Shown: positions 1 to 12,162, counted from the first letter of the stretch. The stretch: DNA of 64,000 bases from Chelonoidis abingdonii (GCF_003597395.2 NC_133771.1:133531957-133595956), one strand, 5' to 3'. Made by a program: numbers and translations. Notes: generated by a model from the sequence alone, not told the origin.

Positions 1-162
1 AATACCGATTTCAGCGCTACTCCTCTCGTTGGGGAGGAGTACATAAACTGGTTTAAAGAGCCCTTTATATCGATATAAAGGGCCTTGTAGTGTGGACGTG
101 TGCAGCGTTAAATCGGTTTAACGCTGCTAAAATCAGTTTAAATGCGTAGTGTAGACCAGGCC
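1..162. mobile_element. PIF/Harbinger-type MITE, one end (cut by window start)
   Basis: The right end reads GTGTAGACCAGGCC followed by TTA (163-165). It matches the terminal motif of the other Harbinger-type copies here (63015-63029 and, inverted, 14703). Inside are a perfect 24-bp palindrome (60-83, centred on ATCGAT) and a second hairpin with TACTCCTC / GAGGAGTA arms (about 18-41). The left end lies outside the window. It is non-coding and would depend on transposase supplied elsewhere. Confidence 0.7.
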
Positions 163-399
163 TTAATTGTGCCCCCTCTAGCTGCGAAGCAACAAATTAA
201 TTACAGCATAGGTGTAGTTAATGCAACTGACTGGCTTTTAACTCTTTCTAGCCCATGATATGGTTACACCCCATCACAGTGACATATAACTGTACACAGC
301 AAATTGCAGACATGTATGTTGTACAGCAAGTGGGTCATGCATTACTTATAGAAAGACAGATTCAGCTAATTGGAAAAGCATAAAGCATCTGCAGGCTTA

Positions 400-1184
400 A
401 AAAATTATGAACTCCCACTCAAAACAAAAACTAGCAGAATTTTTGGAGAACTGATGTCTGCCAGAATGGTATCAGAACCTTAAAATATATGAAAGCAAAA
501 ATTATGCTTGAAAAGGGAACAAGTCCTAAATTTTGAAGAATTCATCCAGCACTTTTTCATGATACAGCCAAAGTGAGAGGCAGAACTTCAGCCAATTATG
601 GGACTCTGGACTTATATCAAGATTAAATGGAGCACCCCTATACTGTCTGCGATTAAAAATAATGGAACTGTCTGTATCTGTGTTGATTTTAAGATTACCA
701 TTAATCTAGTATTATGTGTAAATCAGTATCCTTTGCCTAGAATAGAGGATATATTTGCCTCATTAGTTGGAGGTAAGCATTTGTCCATGATAGATATCGA
801 TAGCCTAAGCCTATCTACAAATGGAGATGGAAGACAGTGAAAAGAAAGTATCTCACAATTCACATACACAAGGGTTTATTTCAATATAAGAGGCTAGTGT
901 TTGGAAGAGCATCCACACCCACTATTTGTCAACAAACCATGGACCAGTTAATACTGGGCATTTCTGGTACTCTGTGTGACTTGATGATATACTCATCATG
1001 GGAGCTAGTGATGAACAACATCTTGAGAACATCCAAAACATATTTGAAAGGTTGTCTGAGTATGGGTTTAGAGCAAAGAAATAAAAATGTGAATTTATCA
1101 AAGATTCAGTTACCTACTAGGGCCACACTATTGACAAACATGCTTTGCATAAATCATAAGAGAAAGTTGAAACTATCCTTATGA
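400..1184 (+). pseudogene. Gypsy-type reverse transcriptase relic
   Basis: Two overlapping frames (598-840 and 837-1184) carry the N-terminal half of a Ty3/Gypsy reverse transcriptase. Visible are a VDF/K segment, the NQYPLPRIED motif typical of the family, a degenerate FxxxMDxxxx palm block, then LVFGxASxPxxxQxxMDQ. The catalytic LDDI motif is still encoded at 980-991 (two Asp codons at 983-988), but in a different frame from the preceding block, so at least one frameshift has occurred. The next block (EHL..I..IFERLSEYG type) continues in the shifted frame to about 1180, where an LTR fragment interrupts. The rest of the RT and the RNase H are missing before integrase resumes near 1930. Dead copy. 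Confidence 0.8.
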
Positions 1185-1189
1185 CACTC

Positions 1190-1420
1190 TGTCATAAAGA
1201 GATAGCTAAGGGTTAATGTCTCTTTCACCTGGAAAGGGTTAACAAACGACATCTGACCAGAGGACCAATCAGGAAACAAGATACTTTCAACTCTGGGTGG
1301 AGGGAAGTTTTTGGGTGTGGGTCCTTTGTTCTGGGTCTGTTGTCTCTCTGGGCTCTGAGGGTGATCACACTATCTCCAGGCTCTCTAATCTTCTGTTTCC
1401 AACTTGTAAGTACAGGGAGA
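1190..1420 (+). mobile_element. 5' part of an LTR (TGTCATAAA family) inside the Gypsy relic
   Basis: It starts with TGTCATAAAG and shares the block CTGACCAGAGGACCAATCAG...GATACTTTCAA with the LTRs at 20406 and 47479. Only the U3-like front is present, including the CCAAT-type box at about 1263-1270. The sequence then runs into a hAT-like stretch. No matching 3' LTR end or target duplication is visible, so it is a truncated insertion. Confidence 0.7.
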
Positions 1421-1429
1421 AAGACATTT

Positions 1430-1868
1430 CTGTATTTCCTGACTGGTCCGCTGGTCTGCCTGCCTGTTTGCCATAGCCCCACACTGCTCCTGGAAGTGGC
1501 TGGGTGCTAGCATGTCTCTGCAGCCCCTGTGGGAGGGGAGCAGCAAGTCTCTGTCCGCTGCATATGCCCGCAAGTGCCACCCCTGTAGCTCCCATTGTTC
1601 TCAATTGTCCAATGGGAGCTACAGGGACAGTGCAGGGGGTAGGGCCAGTATGCGGAGCTGCTTCCCTCCACCACCACCAGGGACCGTAGAGACGTGCCAG
1701 CAGCTAGCCACTTCTGGTAGCAGCATGGGGCCATGGCATGCAGACAGCCTGCCTGAGCGCCCCTTTTAGCAGCCCAGAGATTGCTGCCTATGATTTATTT
1801 TTGTAGGGCCCCACTTGAGCCAGGGCCCTGGGCTGCAGCCCCTAAAGCCCCTGCGTTAATCAGCCCTG
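1430..1868. mobile_element. hAT-type non-autonomous element, one end
   Basis: GC-richer than its surroundings. The right end reads TTAATCAGCCCTG (ends 1868), which inverted gives a CAGGGCTGATTAA hAT-style terminus. An internal inverted pair, GTAGCTCCCATTG (1586-1598) and CAATGGGAGCTAC (about 1610-1622), forms a hairpin. The 1495-1530 stretch (GGAAGTGGC...AGCATGTC) resembles 42216-42236 in the element at 41888. The left end is not clear. Overlapping frames here are chance frames. Confidence 0.5.
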
Positions 1869-1929
1869 AACACAGTGGCTCACAGCTCTGGGTCTCCCCA
1901 GCAGCATGTTACAATGCATAAACATGCTC

Positions 1930-2505
1930 CAGTGCATGTTTGGAAGTGGCCAGCCACCCAGGGGTTGTGAATCCACACAGACTACTCTGGACCATTTATG
2001 GAACATATGGTTTTGGTTGCAGTACACACTCATTCTAAATGGACTGAAGTGTTATATCTGAATTCAGTTACTTCAGTGCAGATGGTGGACATGTTAAGAC
2101 TCTTGTTTTCAAGGAGGGGCGTCCCTGAACAGATTGTAAGTGACAATGGAACTCAATTCAGATCCAAAAAATTCCAGTTCTTCGTTAAAAGAAATGGTAT
2201 CCAATATGTCATGTCAGCTGGTTACCATCCTGACAAGAAGGAGTAGTGGAAAGCTTTATGCAGACATTTAAGCAAGTGGTTTGTGCTGCAACTACAGATA
2301 AAGGTAGCTTACGACACAAGATTGTGAATTCTCTATTGGCCTATAGGAATGCAGTACATGAGCGATGTTTGTTTACAGGACATAAATTTAGGTCTTGCCT
2401 GGACTTGTTCAAGACCAATCTACGCAGAGACATTGGAAGGAAAGAGTGTGATCAAATGACTTCAAATAGTCCCATCCAACTGCAGTTTTCACATGGAAGA
2501 AAATT
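1930..2505 (+). pseudogene. Gypsy-type integrase relic
   Basis: Resumes the Gypsy pol reading after the inserted block. The core of a retroviral-type integrase is seen: HTDYSGPF with the first catalytic Asp near 1975-1985, HSKWTEV, GVPEQIVSDNGTQF with the second Asp (codon 2142-2144), then GYHPDK and, after a stop and frame change at about 2244, VESFMQTFKQ with the catalytic Glu (2249-2251). A LLAYRNAVH segment follows. The D,D-35-E residues are all encoded but not in one frame. It belongs with the RT relic at 400-1184; RNase H is absent between them. The end is overprinted by a MITE. Confidence 0.85.
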
Positions 2506-2509
2506 CTTA

Positions 2510-2767
2510 CGCTATGGAGCTGGCACTCCAGCTATGCCACTGTAGTGCAGATGCTTCCTACATCAATAGAAGGGTTTTTTCCATGGATGTAAGTAATCCA
2601 CCTCTCCAAGAGTTGGTAACTAGGTCAACAGAAGAATCCTTCTGTTGACCTAGCCATGTCTACACTGGGGATTAGATTGACCTAACTACAATGCTCAGGG
2701 CATGAAGTTTTTCACAGTCCTGAGTGACGTAGCTAGGTTGACCCATGTTTTAGGTGTAGATCAGGCC
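2510..2767. mobile_element. PIF/Harbinger-type MITE
   Basis: The right terminus is AGGTGTAGATCAGGCC, followed by TCA (2768-2770). Inside are a perfect hairpin with 13-bp arms (2622-2634 and 2639-2651) and TCTACACTGGGG (2660-2671), both echoed in the MITE at 62814. A second inverted pair brackets about 2685-2740. The left boundary is blurred, roughly 2500-2515. It interrupts the 3' part of the Gypsy relic. Confidence 0.65.
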
Positions 2768-2770
2768 TCA

Positions 2771-3260
2771 GTAAGATACCATCCAGATATTTCATGGAAA
2801 CCGAGATTTATTACATCAGACTGCTATTCTGGCTTATTGGGCAGAAGTAGCACTGAACAGTTCATGAAGAAGACACATAAACCAGCTTTTGAGCACAAAT
2901 TCAGCGGTAGGTTCTCTACTACCAATGCCTATTGAAAATACCAAGCCTACAAGGCAGCCACAGATAATGATTTGTGATAGTACCAGTGAGCCATTATGTC
3001 CCTGTTTCTATTACAAGTGACCTTATTGTTACAGAGCAGGAAGATGTTGCTGATACATCTACACCAGAAAGTAGAAATACTGTTCCAGATGCTGTTGTGA
3101 TGCCAAATCATGTTATCCAGGGAGAAGTCATAAGCCACCTCTTAGACTCAATTTGTAGTACGTTGTGTGTTATTGATTGTAGTTTTGATAGGAAAATGTT
3201 GGTAGTTCATTGTCTGTCATTTCACACTAAGGAGAAGAAATATGTAGTACAGAGGAATTA
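2771..3260 (+). pseudogene. 3' end of the Gypsy relic (pol C-terminus, PPT candidate)
   Basis: After the MITE the sequence keeps the style of a Gypsy pol C-terminal region, with acidic and proline/serine-rich frames (2974-3261 is open) and no recognised fold. A purine run AAGGAGAAGAAA at 3229-3240 followed by TATGTAGTACAG is placed where a polypurine tract and LTR start would be. The assignment rests mainly on position behind integrase; the tract is a suggestion only. Confidence 0.45.
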
Positions 3261-3695
3261 GGGTAGTATCCCTTAATAGTTTGGGAGCCCTCTACTGGGC
3301 CTCCCTATTTTCTATTGCAGAAGACATTTAGAACCCTGCTAGAGCAGCAGTGTACATAGGTATCTTGGACTTGTACATTTGTACATAGTTAAAAAGCCCT
3401 GCTATTTGGAATTGAACTGTGCCCAGTGTAGTTTCCCCATATTCTTAATGTTATGTAGAGAGCAAGGACACAATACCTGGTTTGTCAGCACAGGTTGAGC
3501 ACTAACCCAGGCTGGTCTGGAGAACTTTTATGGCTAGAGTCAAACATTTTTCACTGTTGTACTTTAATATTTAATAGACCTTTTAAAATAGTAATAAGCT
3601 TCAGTTCTATGAAAGAGGAATTCAGGAGAGATTTAGAAGTAATTAAGGTATCAAGACTCTTCCTAATACAAGCTTCTATCTATCTGTCTATATGG
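3261..3695. other. Unassigned, possibly Gypsy 3' LTR remains
   Basis: Non-coding. It would hold the 3' LTR if the PPT reading is right, and includes a TGTACAT-rich stretch (3350-3390), but no second LTR copy is available here to confirm it. Nothing else recognised. Confidence 0.3.
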
Positions 3696-3699
3696 ATAA

Positions 3700-3975
3700 C
3701 ACTATTGCTAATAATACTTTGTACTCTTATAGCACCTTACAGCTATGTATCTTAAAGAGCCTGACAAAACTTAATGACTGAATTAAAACTCACAGCACCC
3801 ATGGGAAGAAGGGAGCTATAAATATCCTTGGTTTGTAGGATAGGGAATTTGAGAATGGAGGTTCTAAGTACCCAAGGTCACACAGCAAGATTTTGGGCAA
3901 AGCCAGGAAGAAAACTGAGATGTGATGCCAAGTCTGTGGCCTAATCACTAGGCCATGCTTTTCTGCATGCCTAAG
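3700..3975 (+). mobile_element. Old MIR/CORE-like SINE
   Basis: Shows the usual order of an ancient amniote MIR/AmnSINE-type repeat: TATAGCACCTTACA, a GAATGGAGG...TAAGTACCC stretch, then CCAAGGTCACACAGCAAG, GCAAAGCCAGGAAG and CCTAATCACTAGGCCATGC. The CCAAGGTCACACAGC core is the strongest match. No promoter boxes are preserved. The subfamily cannot be given without a library search. Confidence 0.6.
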
Positions 3976-4040
3976 ACATTTTATATTGAGGAGAGGACAG
4001 ATTTCAGGTAACATGCTTTTAAGAGTCACAATATTTCTTA

Positions 4041-4170
4041 GTATCTGAGGTGTAGCCGTGTTAGTCTGGATCTGTAAAAGCATCAAAGAGTCCTGTGGCA
4101 CCTTATAGACTAACAGATGTATTGGAGCATGAGCTTTCATGGGTGAAAACCTACTTTGTCGGATGCATGT
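4041..4170 (-). mobile_element. Penelope-like element 3' tail
   Basis: On the minus strand this is the same tail as 58846-58945 and as the copy at 21709-21835. Shared blocks are CCAATACATCTGTTAGTCTATAA, GGTGCCACAGGACTCT and the end CAGACTAACACGGCTAC. At 58.9 kb this tail follows a GIY-YIG frame, which ties it to Penelope retroelements. It contains a degraded copy of the hammerhead-like fold. Truncated; tail only. Confidence 0.75.
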
Positions 4171-5215
4171 TCAATATTTCTTGAACTTTTACAAAGTTGA
4201 GAAGTAGCCACCATTCTGTCTTGTAGCCTAATGTCCTCGTCTGTTTGAATTTGAAGCTATACTCCCAAAAATACATGAAGATCAAACAATAATAGAATAT
4301 ATATGGCTTCCTTTGAACACAATGGTTAAGGGATTAATATAAATTATCACATACATTTACTCATAGAAAAGCATGAAAATGTGATACAGAGACTCTGGTT
4401 TAATTGGGGAAAAGTTGAGCGAGTTTTATTATTTTATTTCTTGTGCTCAACTAGTTTCGCAAATATTTTAGAAAGCTGTGAATAATGAACACCATATGCT
4501 ATCAGTTGCTGGAAGAGAATTAAATGCCACAAGACTTATTCTTCCCACAAGGTCTTTAAAAGGCAAATCACAGAAATGTGCAAAATTTTGGACTATACAA
4601 AACAAACACCACATAATGTATTTATCAATATTTGTAGAGTTTATATTAATGTTAGAAATATCTATGATAAACTGTAAACTAAACACACTGAAGAATGAAG
4701 AAGCTTTATTACCATAGTTTTATATGATCTTTATTGTCCATAACTTTTCTCTGATATTTTGTAATGAAAACAGATCTTTTCTTCCTCCCAGAACACGCAT
4801 CTTTTATTTACTAAATTGCTGCTGGGACCAATTTCAGTTACTAGGAAATTTAGGGGCCACAGATTTTGAAGAATAATTCACAAATGGAGCTGTTTATTGG
4901 ACAGAACTGATGGAATGCTTTGTTCTAACTTGCTTCCTTCTCTAGGAAGTCCCTTTAGGGCAGGACTGATGAGAAGATAAGAAGAGATAGTACAGAGGTA
5001 CACAAAAGCCCATTTATGTACACTAATTTCCCCTTTTCCATAAAACAAGAACAAGGGAGAACTTAATGACAAGGACAATACATTTGAAACAAATTAAAAT
5101 GATTTTTCAGTGCAAGCTTCATCATAGTTAACTTGCTGGACTCATTGTCACATAATATTATTGAGGCCAAAAGTTTAGTACATTTTTTACAATTATTGGA
5201 AATTTATTTATAGAC
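4171..5215. other. AT-rich DNA without recognised features
   Basis: No repeat family, exon or RNA gene could be supported. Frames at 4468-4717 overlap on both strands and look like chance. Confidence 0.5.
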
Positions 5216-5862
5216 TCATAGACTCACAGATTTTAAGGTCAGAAGGGACCATTATGATCTTCTAGTCTGACCTCCTGCACAATGCAGGCCACAGAATCTC
5301 ACCCATAGATTCACAGATTTTAAGGTCAGAAGGGACCATTATGATCTTCTAGTCCGACCTCCTGCACAATGCAGGCCACATTATCTCACCCATCCAGTCC
5401 TATAACAAACCCATGACCTATATCTGAGCTATTGAAGTCCTCAACTTGTGGTTTAAAGACTTCAAGATGCAGAGAATCCTCCATCAAATGACCCATGCCC
5501 CACACTGCAGAGGAAGGCGAAACCCCCCCAGGGCCTCTGCCAATCTGCCCTGGAGGAAAATTCCTTCCCAACCTCAAATATGGCGATCGGCTAAACCCTG
5601 AGTATGTGGGCAAGATTCACCAGCCATCACACAGGAAAGAATTCTCTGTAGTAACTCAGATCCCGCCCCATCTAACATCCCATCACAGACCACTGGGCAT
5701 ATTTACCGCTAATAGTCAGAGATCAATTAATTGCCAAAATTAGGCTATCCCATCATACCATCCACTCCATAAACTTATCAAGCTTAGTCTTGAAGCCAGA
5801 TATGTCTTTTGCCACCACTACTCCCCTTGGAAGGCTGTTCCAGAACTTCACTCCTCTGTATG
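5216..5862 (-). mobile_element. CR1-type LINE 3' region, with a duplicated tail
   Basis: In antisense, this is the 3' untranslated region of a sauropsid CR1-class LINE: TCACAGATTTTAAGGTCAGA, GGGACCATTATGATCTTCTAG, CCTCCTGCACAATGCAGGCC, then the long ATGGCGATCGGCTAAACCC and GGAAGGCTGTTCCAGAACTT blocks. The first about 80 bases (5224-5300) occur again, almost unchanged, at 5309-5380. The copy stops near 5862, so it is 5'-truncated, as is usual for CR1. The open frames 5386-5743 have no coding meaning. Confidence 0.8.
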
Positions 5863-6325
5863 TTTAGCATATGTGGAGTTACCTAGCTAGGATAAAATGA
5901 AAAGGGATACTAATCCTTATGATCCAGGAGAGAATCTAACCGGCATCTGGAAGCAGGAAGAAATTTCTGAGCTTTGTAGTCACACTATCAATCATTTCAG
6001 TTCATTACAGGGGATTTTTATGCCTTCTTCTAAAGCATGAAGCCTTAAGCACTTTTGGAAATAGAATGCTAAAATAGACTATTGAGCTACAATATTATGG
6101 CAATTTCTATCTTCTGGTACTTTTCCCCCAGTGTTGTCTTTTTTATCTGCTTCTTCACATTGTTCTTTCCTAGACTTGTCGTGAGGAAACAACAGGACTA
6201 CAGTCAGAACTGCCCACTTCTTCACGTTAATGCTGATGTTCATTTAGTGCTATCAGCTCATTTAGATATGTAGAAATTAGTACAGCAGTGGCATCTAGTT
6301 TTGAGTGACAATTCTCTAATTTTCA
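5863..6325. other. No recognised features
   Basis: Mostly unique-looking AT-rich DNA; nothing supported. Confidence 0.4.
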
Positions 6326-6329
6326 CAGG

Positions 6330-6425
6330 GCTGAAATGTGCAGTGAGAGAAGAGAGGACACTGTCAGAGACAAGATACTGGGCTAGATGGACCATTGGTC
6401 TGACACAGTATAGCCATTCTTATGT
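6330..6425 (+). mobile_element. CR1 3' tail
   Basis: Contains GATACTGGGCTAGATGGACC, ATTGGTCTGACACAGTATAGCC and ATTCTTATGTAA, the standard CR1 3' end, also seen at 34236-34295. Only about 100 bases remain. Strongly 5'-truncated. Confidence 0.8.
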
Positions 6426-9400
6426 AACCATGTATAGGTGAATTTCTCATTCATTGTTTTCCCCCAAGTAGTTCTGGCATAAGGCACAGTACTACACAGC
6501 AGTGATTTTATAAAAATTTAAACCTGATTTATTTTCTTTGAAGTCAGTAGAAAGAAAACAGATAGGAGTGGTGGTTGCAGCTGTGTGGACTCACATCCAT
6601 CCACCTACTTACATGATCCAGTGCTTAGAACTTTCTGTTGTTTACCAGACTGGTAGGGTTGGAAGAGAAATATCACTGGCCAATTGGCCTGACTTATTGC
6701 AACATATAAGATACCATAAGTGCTTTTCAAAATGTCTGAAAAGATAACAAAGTCCATTCCTGCACCTGTTAGGGGCGAATACCATTTTCAGTCACACTTC
6801 TCTGTATGAAAAGAAACAAACCAACCCTGTTATTTAGCATGTCATTTTATGAAGATTGAAAATTCCTGGAATTTTTTTCCTCCCAAATAAGAAATCAAAA
6901 CAAGAAAATTAATCTGGCTGTTAGAGGGCATAGTAGTTGGTCGGCCCAGCATTGCAGGGTCATACATTCAGTCCTCACTGTTCTTATCTCTTACAGTTCT
7001 CTGTTCTTCACTTTATTTCTTCCATGCAAAATTCCTCAGTCACTGACACTTGCTGACATTATGTTGATGGATTATTAATCAATGCTTTATGCTGAATCCT
7101 ATTAGTAAATATTCTGTTGTAACTGTCAGTTCTGTTGCTTAGAGCAGGGATCACCATAAGTTAGATTATGGCTTGGCCCTATGCAGCTGCATGGGACATA
7201 GGACCTGGAAGCCAAGGTAGCAAAGCAGCATCAGAGTGACCACTCTTCCATTTGCCTGGTGCAATGAGCCAGGGCACCACAATCCATATGTGGCTCCGCC
7301 TCCCATAGCCATGGGTAGACTAATAGAGGAAGAAACTCTGGATGCAGCCAGTCCTTGAGAGATCTAGTTTGACAAGGGAGTCTGGTGGCTGACCCAATAT
7401 ATATCAACATTCAAGAGGCATTTAAATGCTGGAGGCAAAAAGAATCAACCAACATCTATGTCCTGCAAATTTCCTATAATTGTGTTTGTCGTTCTTTTCC
7501 AGGTCAATGATAGCACCTAAAAGATAGAGGACATTTGTGGCTTCATCCTATAAGGTGTTGTGAGCCCTCTTTTCCTGTGAAGTGTTGTGAATACTCTCTT
7601 GCATTGCACACAGGGTAGTTAATGATTTTTTGAAAATTTAAAATCAGATTTGTTATTTAAATTAAATTAAATCCAATTTTCTTTTTAAAAATAAACCTAT
7701 TTACAATTAAATTTGAAATTATGGTAGTATATGTTAAGGTCTGGACTTACTGAAACATATTACAATAACTTAAATGTAATTTAATAAAAAATAGTATTCA
7801 AGCAGTAAATTTTTGCTGCTAACATTTTAAAGAAAGTCACACCACTGAACTCTTGGAAGTCACTGATTAAACTTCTGAAACCAGAGTTTGTTGACATGCT
7901 CAACCCTCAGCCTTTGACAGTGATAGCCTCTTTTGCAGGTACAGAGAGAATATTGTCATTTCAGTTTATTCAAACAGATCAGTTCAGTGACTAGTTCATC
8001 TATGAATAAAAACCGGTCTAAGGTTTGAAGGACATAGTGACCAGGACCAATCAGTTCAATCACGAAGTATAGGTCATACTTACTTTGTTTTAAATGTAAT
8101 ATATTTTGATAAACTTTTGTTTTTCTTATGTATCCAGCACATTTAAGGTAGTTTTATTTAAGTAATAGAAACAATTTTAAAATGCTGGTTTGTGTGAATT
8201 TTAATTGAATTCCAATTTCCAGCCAAATGGAGCTTCACACATCTCAAGTAAAAAAATTAATCATCTAGTACATAAGAAATGTGGTAGTCACCATTTTCTA
8301 AACATAAAAAATGTAAAAATTAAAAATCTGAATAACTGGGTGTTCAACTATATAATTTCTTAAATAAATGTGTTTAGATATTGTGTATCCTTTTGGTTAA
8401 CAAAAATAGGTACCAAATTATACCAACCATTGAGAATCAAACGTTCTTTACAAAAATAGCTAAAAATTATAAAAATAAACAAGATTAAAATAGATTATTT
8501 AAATCAATGTTTCCTGCTTATGTTGCCCGGTATTTAGATTATGTATTAATTATATTGATTACTTAAGGAATCCTCAGGAATCACTTTGATGGTTGACAGA
8601 TTCTTGCCGCAAGATCAAGCCCAGTATTATTTAAATTATTATATAGTTGGGAGCCCCTATGTGCACACCTGCAACACTCACACAATAGGAACTCTTTTAT
8701 ATTTACAAATATAGTTTAAGACATTTAGCACGGTCACAAACACTCCTGCTCAGTAAGGTAGAGATACTACAGAATGTATACCTGCATATCCATATATTCA
8801 TACTATCTCTTGTTTACTATTACTGTGCAGTTTTATCCCATGGGGCTATGTAATTTCATTCCTTCCAAATAAAGTTTGTTGGAAAATGATATTTTCCCTG
8901 AAATAATTTGGAAAAAAAAATAATCCTGGATTTTTTTTTCAATAAAATAACAAAACCCAAAAAACTGCTCTAAAAACTGAAACATTTTCTACTGTGGTAT
9001 ATTCACCCCCTCTGGTTGCTCTATGGGCCTGTTCCAAAGTTTATTGAAGTCAAAAGGATTTTTTTTCATTGTTTTGAATGGTCTTCATATCAGGCCCTAC
9101 GTGCAATAGCGGAGAAAATTTTGCAGGAACTGAAGCAAGAATTCAGTTAGTGTATAGTGAAAAATCTTAAATGTCCTGATAAAATGGTGATTTTTGTATT
9201 TTAATATTTGTTTTTAACTTTCTAGCAATGTGGTTGATCATTCTACAATATAACAGTATAAATAAAAACTATATTAAACAGTGTACTAGCATGTTAAATT
9301 TTGTGTATACAAAACCAGTAGAGGTTGCTCCAAGCTATGGTAAAACTAAGGAAAAGATCAGCTTCACTAAATATTTTTTAAAAACAGATATGGGGTTTCT

Positions 9401-12030
9401 AACTAAATATATTAAAGTAAAATTTGACTTCTTGTGTTTGGAAATCAATTAGTTAAAATGCAGCAACTGAAAACTGTTCAACAAAGAGAAAAGGAAAAGT
9501 AGGTATAAAACACTCTCTGTAGATCTGTTAATGCTGAGGTTAAGGTTTCTTCACATTGCAATGGCTTTACAATAACTCAAACTAGTTGTAGTTTTCTCTC
9601 TATAGGTAAAGAATCATCCAAATCATTTTTCATAAGCAAAGTCATGGAAGAGCTACATCGACAGCTTAAAAATAAGGCTTTTTGGCAGCAATCAGTATGA
9701 TTTTTGGCTGGTGAATGAGTACTGATTTTCCATGAATAGCAATAAACACTTCCTATCATTGTCCAAGGTAGTCAAAACTAGAAGTGCCTTTTCCACATAG
9801 GGTTTTTTTTGTGTATGTGTTGTTTTGTTTTATATTCCACAGATGGGTCATTATTGAAATCTTAACAGTAGCCATAGTCTTTGATACCCATTCAGATAAC
9901 CACATGATATATCAGTTACTGAATTTTTTTCACATATACTTCTTGTATGCATTCTTATTGCTTTTTCACTGAAAACATGCTTAAATGGTAGAATTTGTCA
10001 GGTGACCCTTTACAGACTAGTCTTTCGCCCCTATACCCAGATTCTTGTAAACAGTTATGTACTTGCTTAACTTTAAGTGTGTGAAGAAATCTATTGACAT
10101 TATTGGAGCTACTCCAGTGCCTTGAGGTATGTGTTTGCAGGATTGAGGCCTATCCATGTAATGGAAGAACACAATAATAGAATTTTATAATAAAATTAGA
10201 ACTAAAGTGGGATTAGAAAAAATGTGTGTGTGGGGGGTCCTTTTCCAAGGTCCACCACAAAATAAGCTCCACCCATGTGAGTCACCAGATGATTCTTAAA
10301 GAAGGTTGTGCAGCTATTCAAAATATGATCGTGCAGCTCTCTGAGCTGCACTGGGTTCCATGAGCTTGGCTGCTCATCAGTGAAGCTTGAATATGCTTAG
10401 GGGCTCTGCTGAGCTTCTTAGCTTTGGCTCTTTCTTGCTCGGGGAATAAATAAGTGGTGATATCTCTCAACTGCACACTACTTACAGCACTAAAATGAGA
10501 CATCACTAGAAATAAATTCTGCAGATCTGTGAACTTCCCTCTCCATTCTTACATTGGCAATGAAATAGTTAACAATATTGGCATTTAAATTATCACTGGG
10601 CATCTGAGTTAACCCTGCACTGAGACAAATGAGGCAGTTCACACCTCTCACAGCTATTGTTTCAGGCTCTCTGCAGATTTAAAATAGGACATCTCTGTTT
10701 AATTTGTCAGAAGTGAACATCTACTTCTGACACAGCAGATTACATGGGTGCATGGGTTACATTCACACTTTTATGTGTGACCATAACAGCTGAAATGAAA
10801 GCTGCTATTCTGGGGAATAAGAAAGTAGCTTCAGAGATCTGTTGGCCTGAAATATGGCCATGTAGTGGCTGTTCGCAAACTCTGATCAGACCTGGGTTTT
10901 GGTCCGTGTTCTTGTTAAGAAGGAAAGGATAAAAGAACTAATAAAAGCCATTTAACTGACTGCCATGTTACTAAGCCCTAGGGTAGACCAAAGTATCCAA
11001 ATTAAATTAGGGCTGAATAGCTGTAAAACAGTCCTATAATAAATTCACAAAGAAATTTGGGTTTATAAATCAGAATATCTATTAGCTTTAATTTTAAACG
11101 GGCAAAGCATAGAGCACACACAATGCAGTCCTATATCCTTCTCCCTTCACCTCAGAGAGTACCACCCAGGACCAAGTTTGTTTAACAAAATGAACCCTTC
11201 AGTTATCCAGTCTGCCTTCTCCACTCCATTCCCAAACACAATGTATTGAGCAGTTTGATAGAATGAACTATATATTGCATAGCAAATTTTTGTTTCATGT
11301 ATACAGACTGGATTTAAACTCAGACTATGTATTTTATACTCCAGGTTCATATTGAATTGCTGTACTGTACTTCAAGAATTATATTTGAAATTCATATTCT
11401 TTTTGGAATTGTTTTAGTGTGGAGCAGCAGCAGCTCCTCCATAATTATAAAAGAGCAGTGATACCAACCACATAGGAAAGTTAGCTTCAGCCTTAACTAT
11501 CTCCTCCCTACAGTGGCTCAAAGAAACCTGCCTGATTTTTCTGAAATTTTCAATACTACATTTTCTCTCAGAGCAGGATTTTTCTGTGAAGTCTGGCAAA
11601 AATTGGCAGAGGAGTATTAAAGTTACTGTGTATTGAACATTTACTTTTGAAACATTTTCTAACTATTTTGACTTTTTAGAGGCCAGACTTCAGCTGGTAT
11701 AAACTGATCTAGCTTCCCCTTGTAAACTAGGTAAGAATCTGTCTCTCCAAAATAACTTGGCCTAGAAACTCTAGATTTCTTCCAGCTTTTGTTGGGCTTG
11801 CTGTGGAAGAAGTGCTTTTGGTGCTGGTGGTGGTGTTTATAGAGGGATATGGAGATTATATATAGCATTAAAAATCTCAAGTTACTCCACACTAGGGTAG
11901 GCAGGAGAGGGCATAAGTAGAGGGTCTTTAAAGCAGTATTTAAGAAGGGGAGAGTACAAGTGAAGGAAGAGGCTCTGAGAGAAAAAAACTAAGAAGTGCT
12001 TGTCCTCCACGGCACCATCCAGCCCAGCCC
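6426..12030. other. 5.6 kb of AT-rich DNA without recognised features
   Basis: No gene, RNA or clear repeat was found. The part 7610-8560 is especially AT-rich, with A/T runs. Short family resemblances (a palindromic TCAATGGG-type motif near 9010-9100, a hAT-like start near 7145) are too weak to call. Small frames here lack any domain. Confidence 0.5.
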
Positions 12031-12038
12031 AGCATGGA

Positions 12039-12162
12039 CAGGGTGACCAGATAGCAACTGTGAAAAAATGGGACTGGGGGTAGGGGGTAATAGGTGCCTA
12101 TATAAGAAAAAGTCCCAAAAAATGGGACTGTCCCTTTAAAAATGGGACATCTGGTCACCCTA
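12039..12162. mobile_element. hAT-type MITE with exact 8-bp target duplication
   Basis: 124 bp with terminal inverted repeats CAGGGTGACCAGAT / ATCTGGTCACCCTA. It is flanked on both sides by AGCATGGA (12031-12038 and 12163-12170), an exact 8-bp duplication as expected for hAT transposition. Internally nearly palindromic around runs of ATGGGAC. Non-coding. Related to the copy at 13054. Confidence 0.92.
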
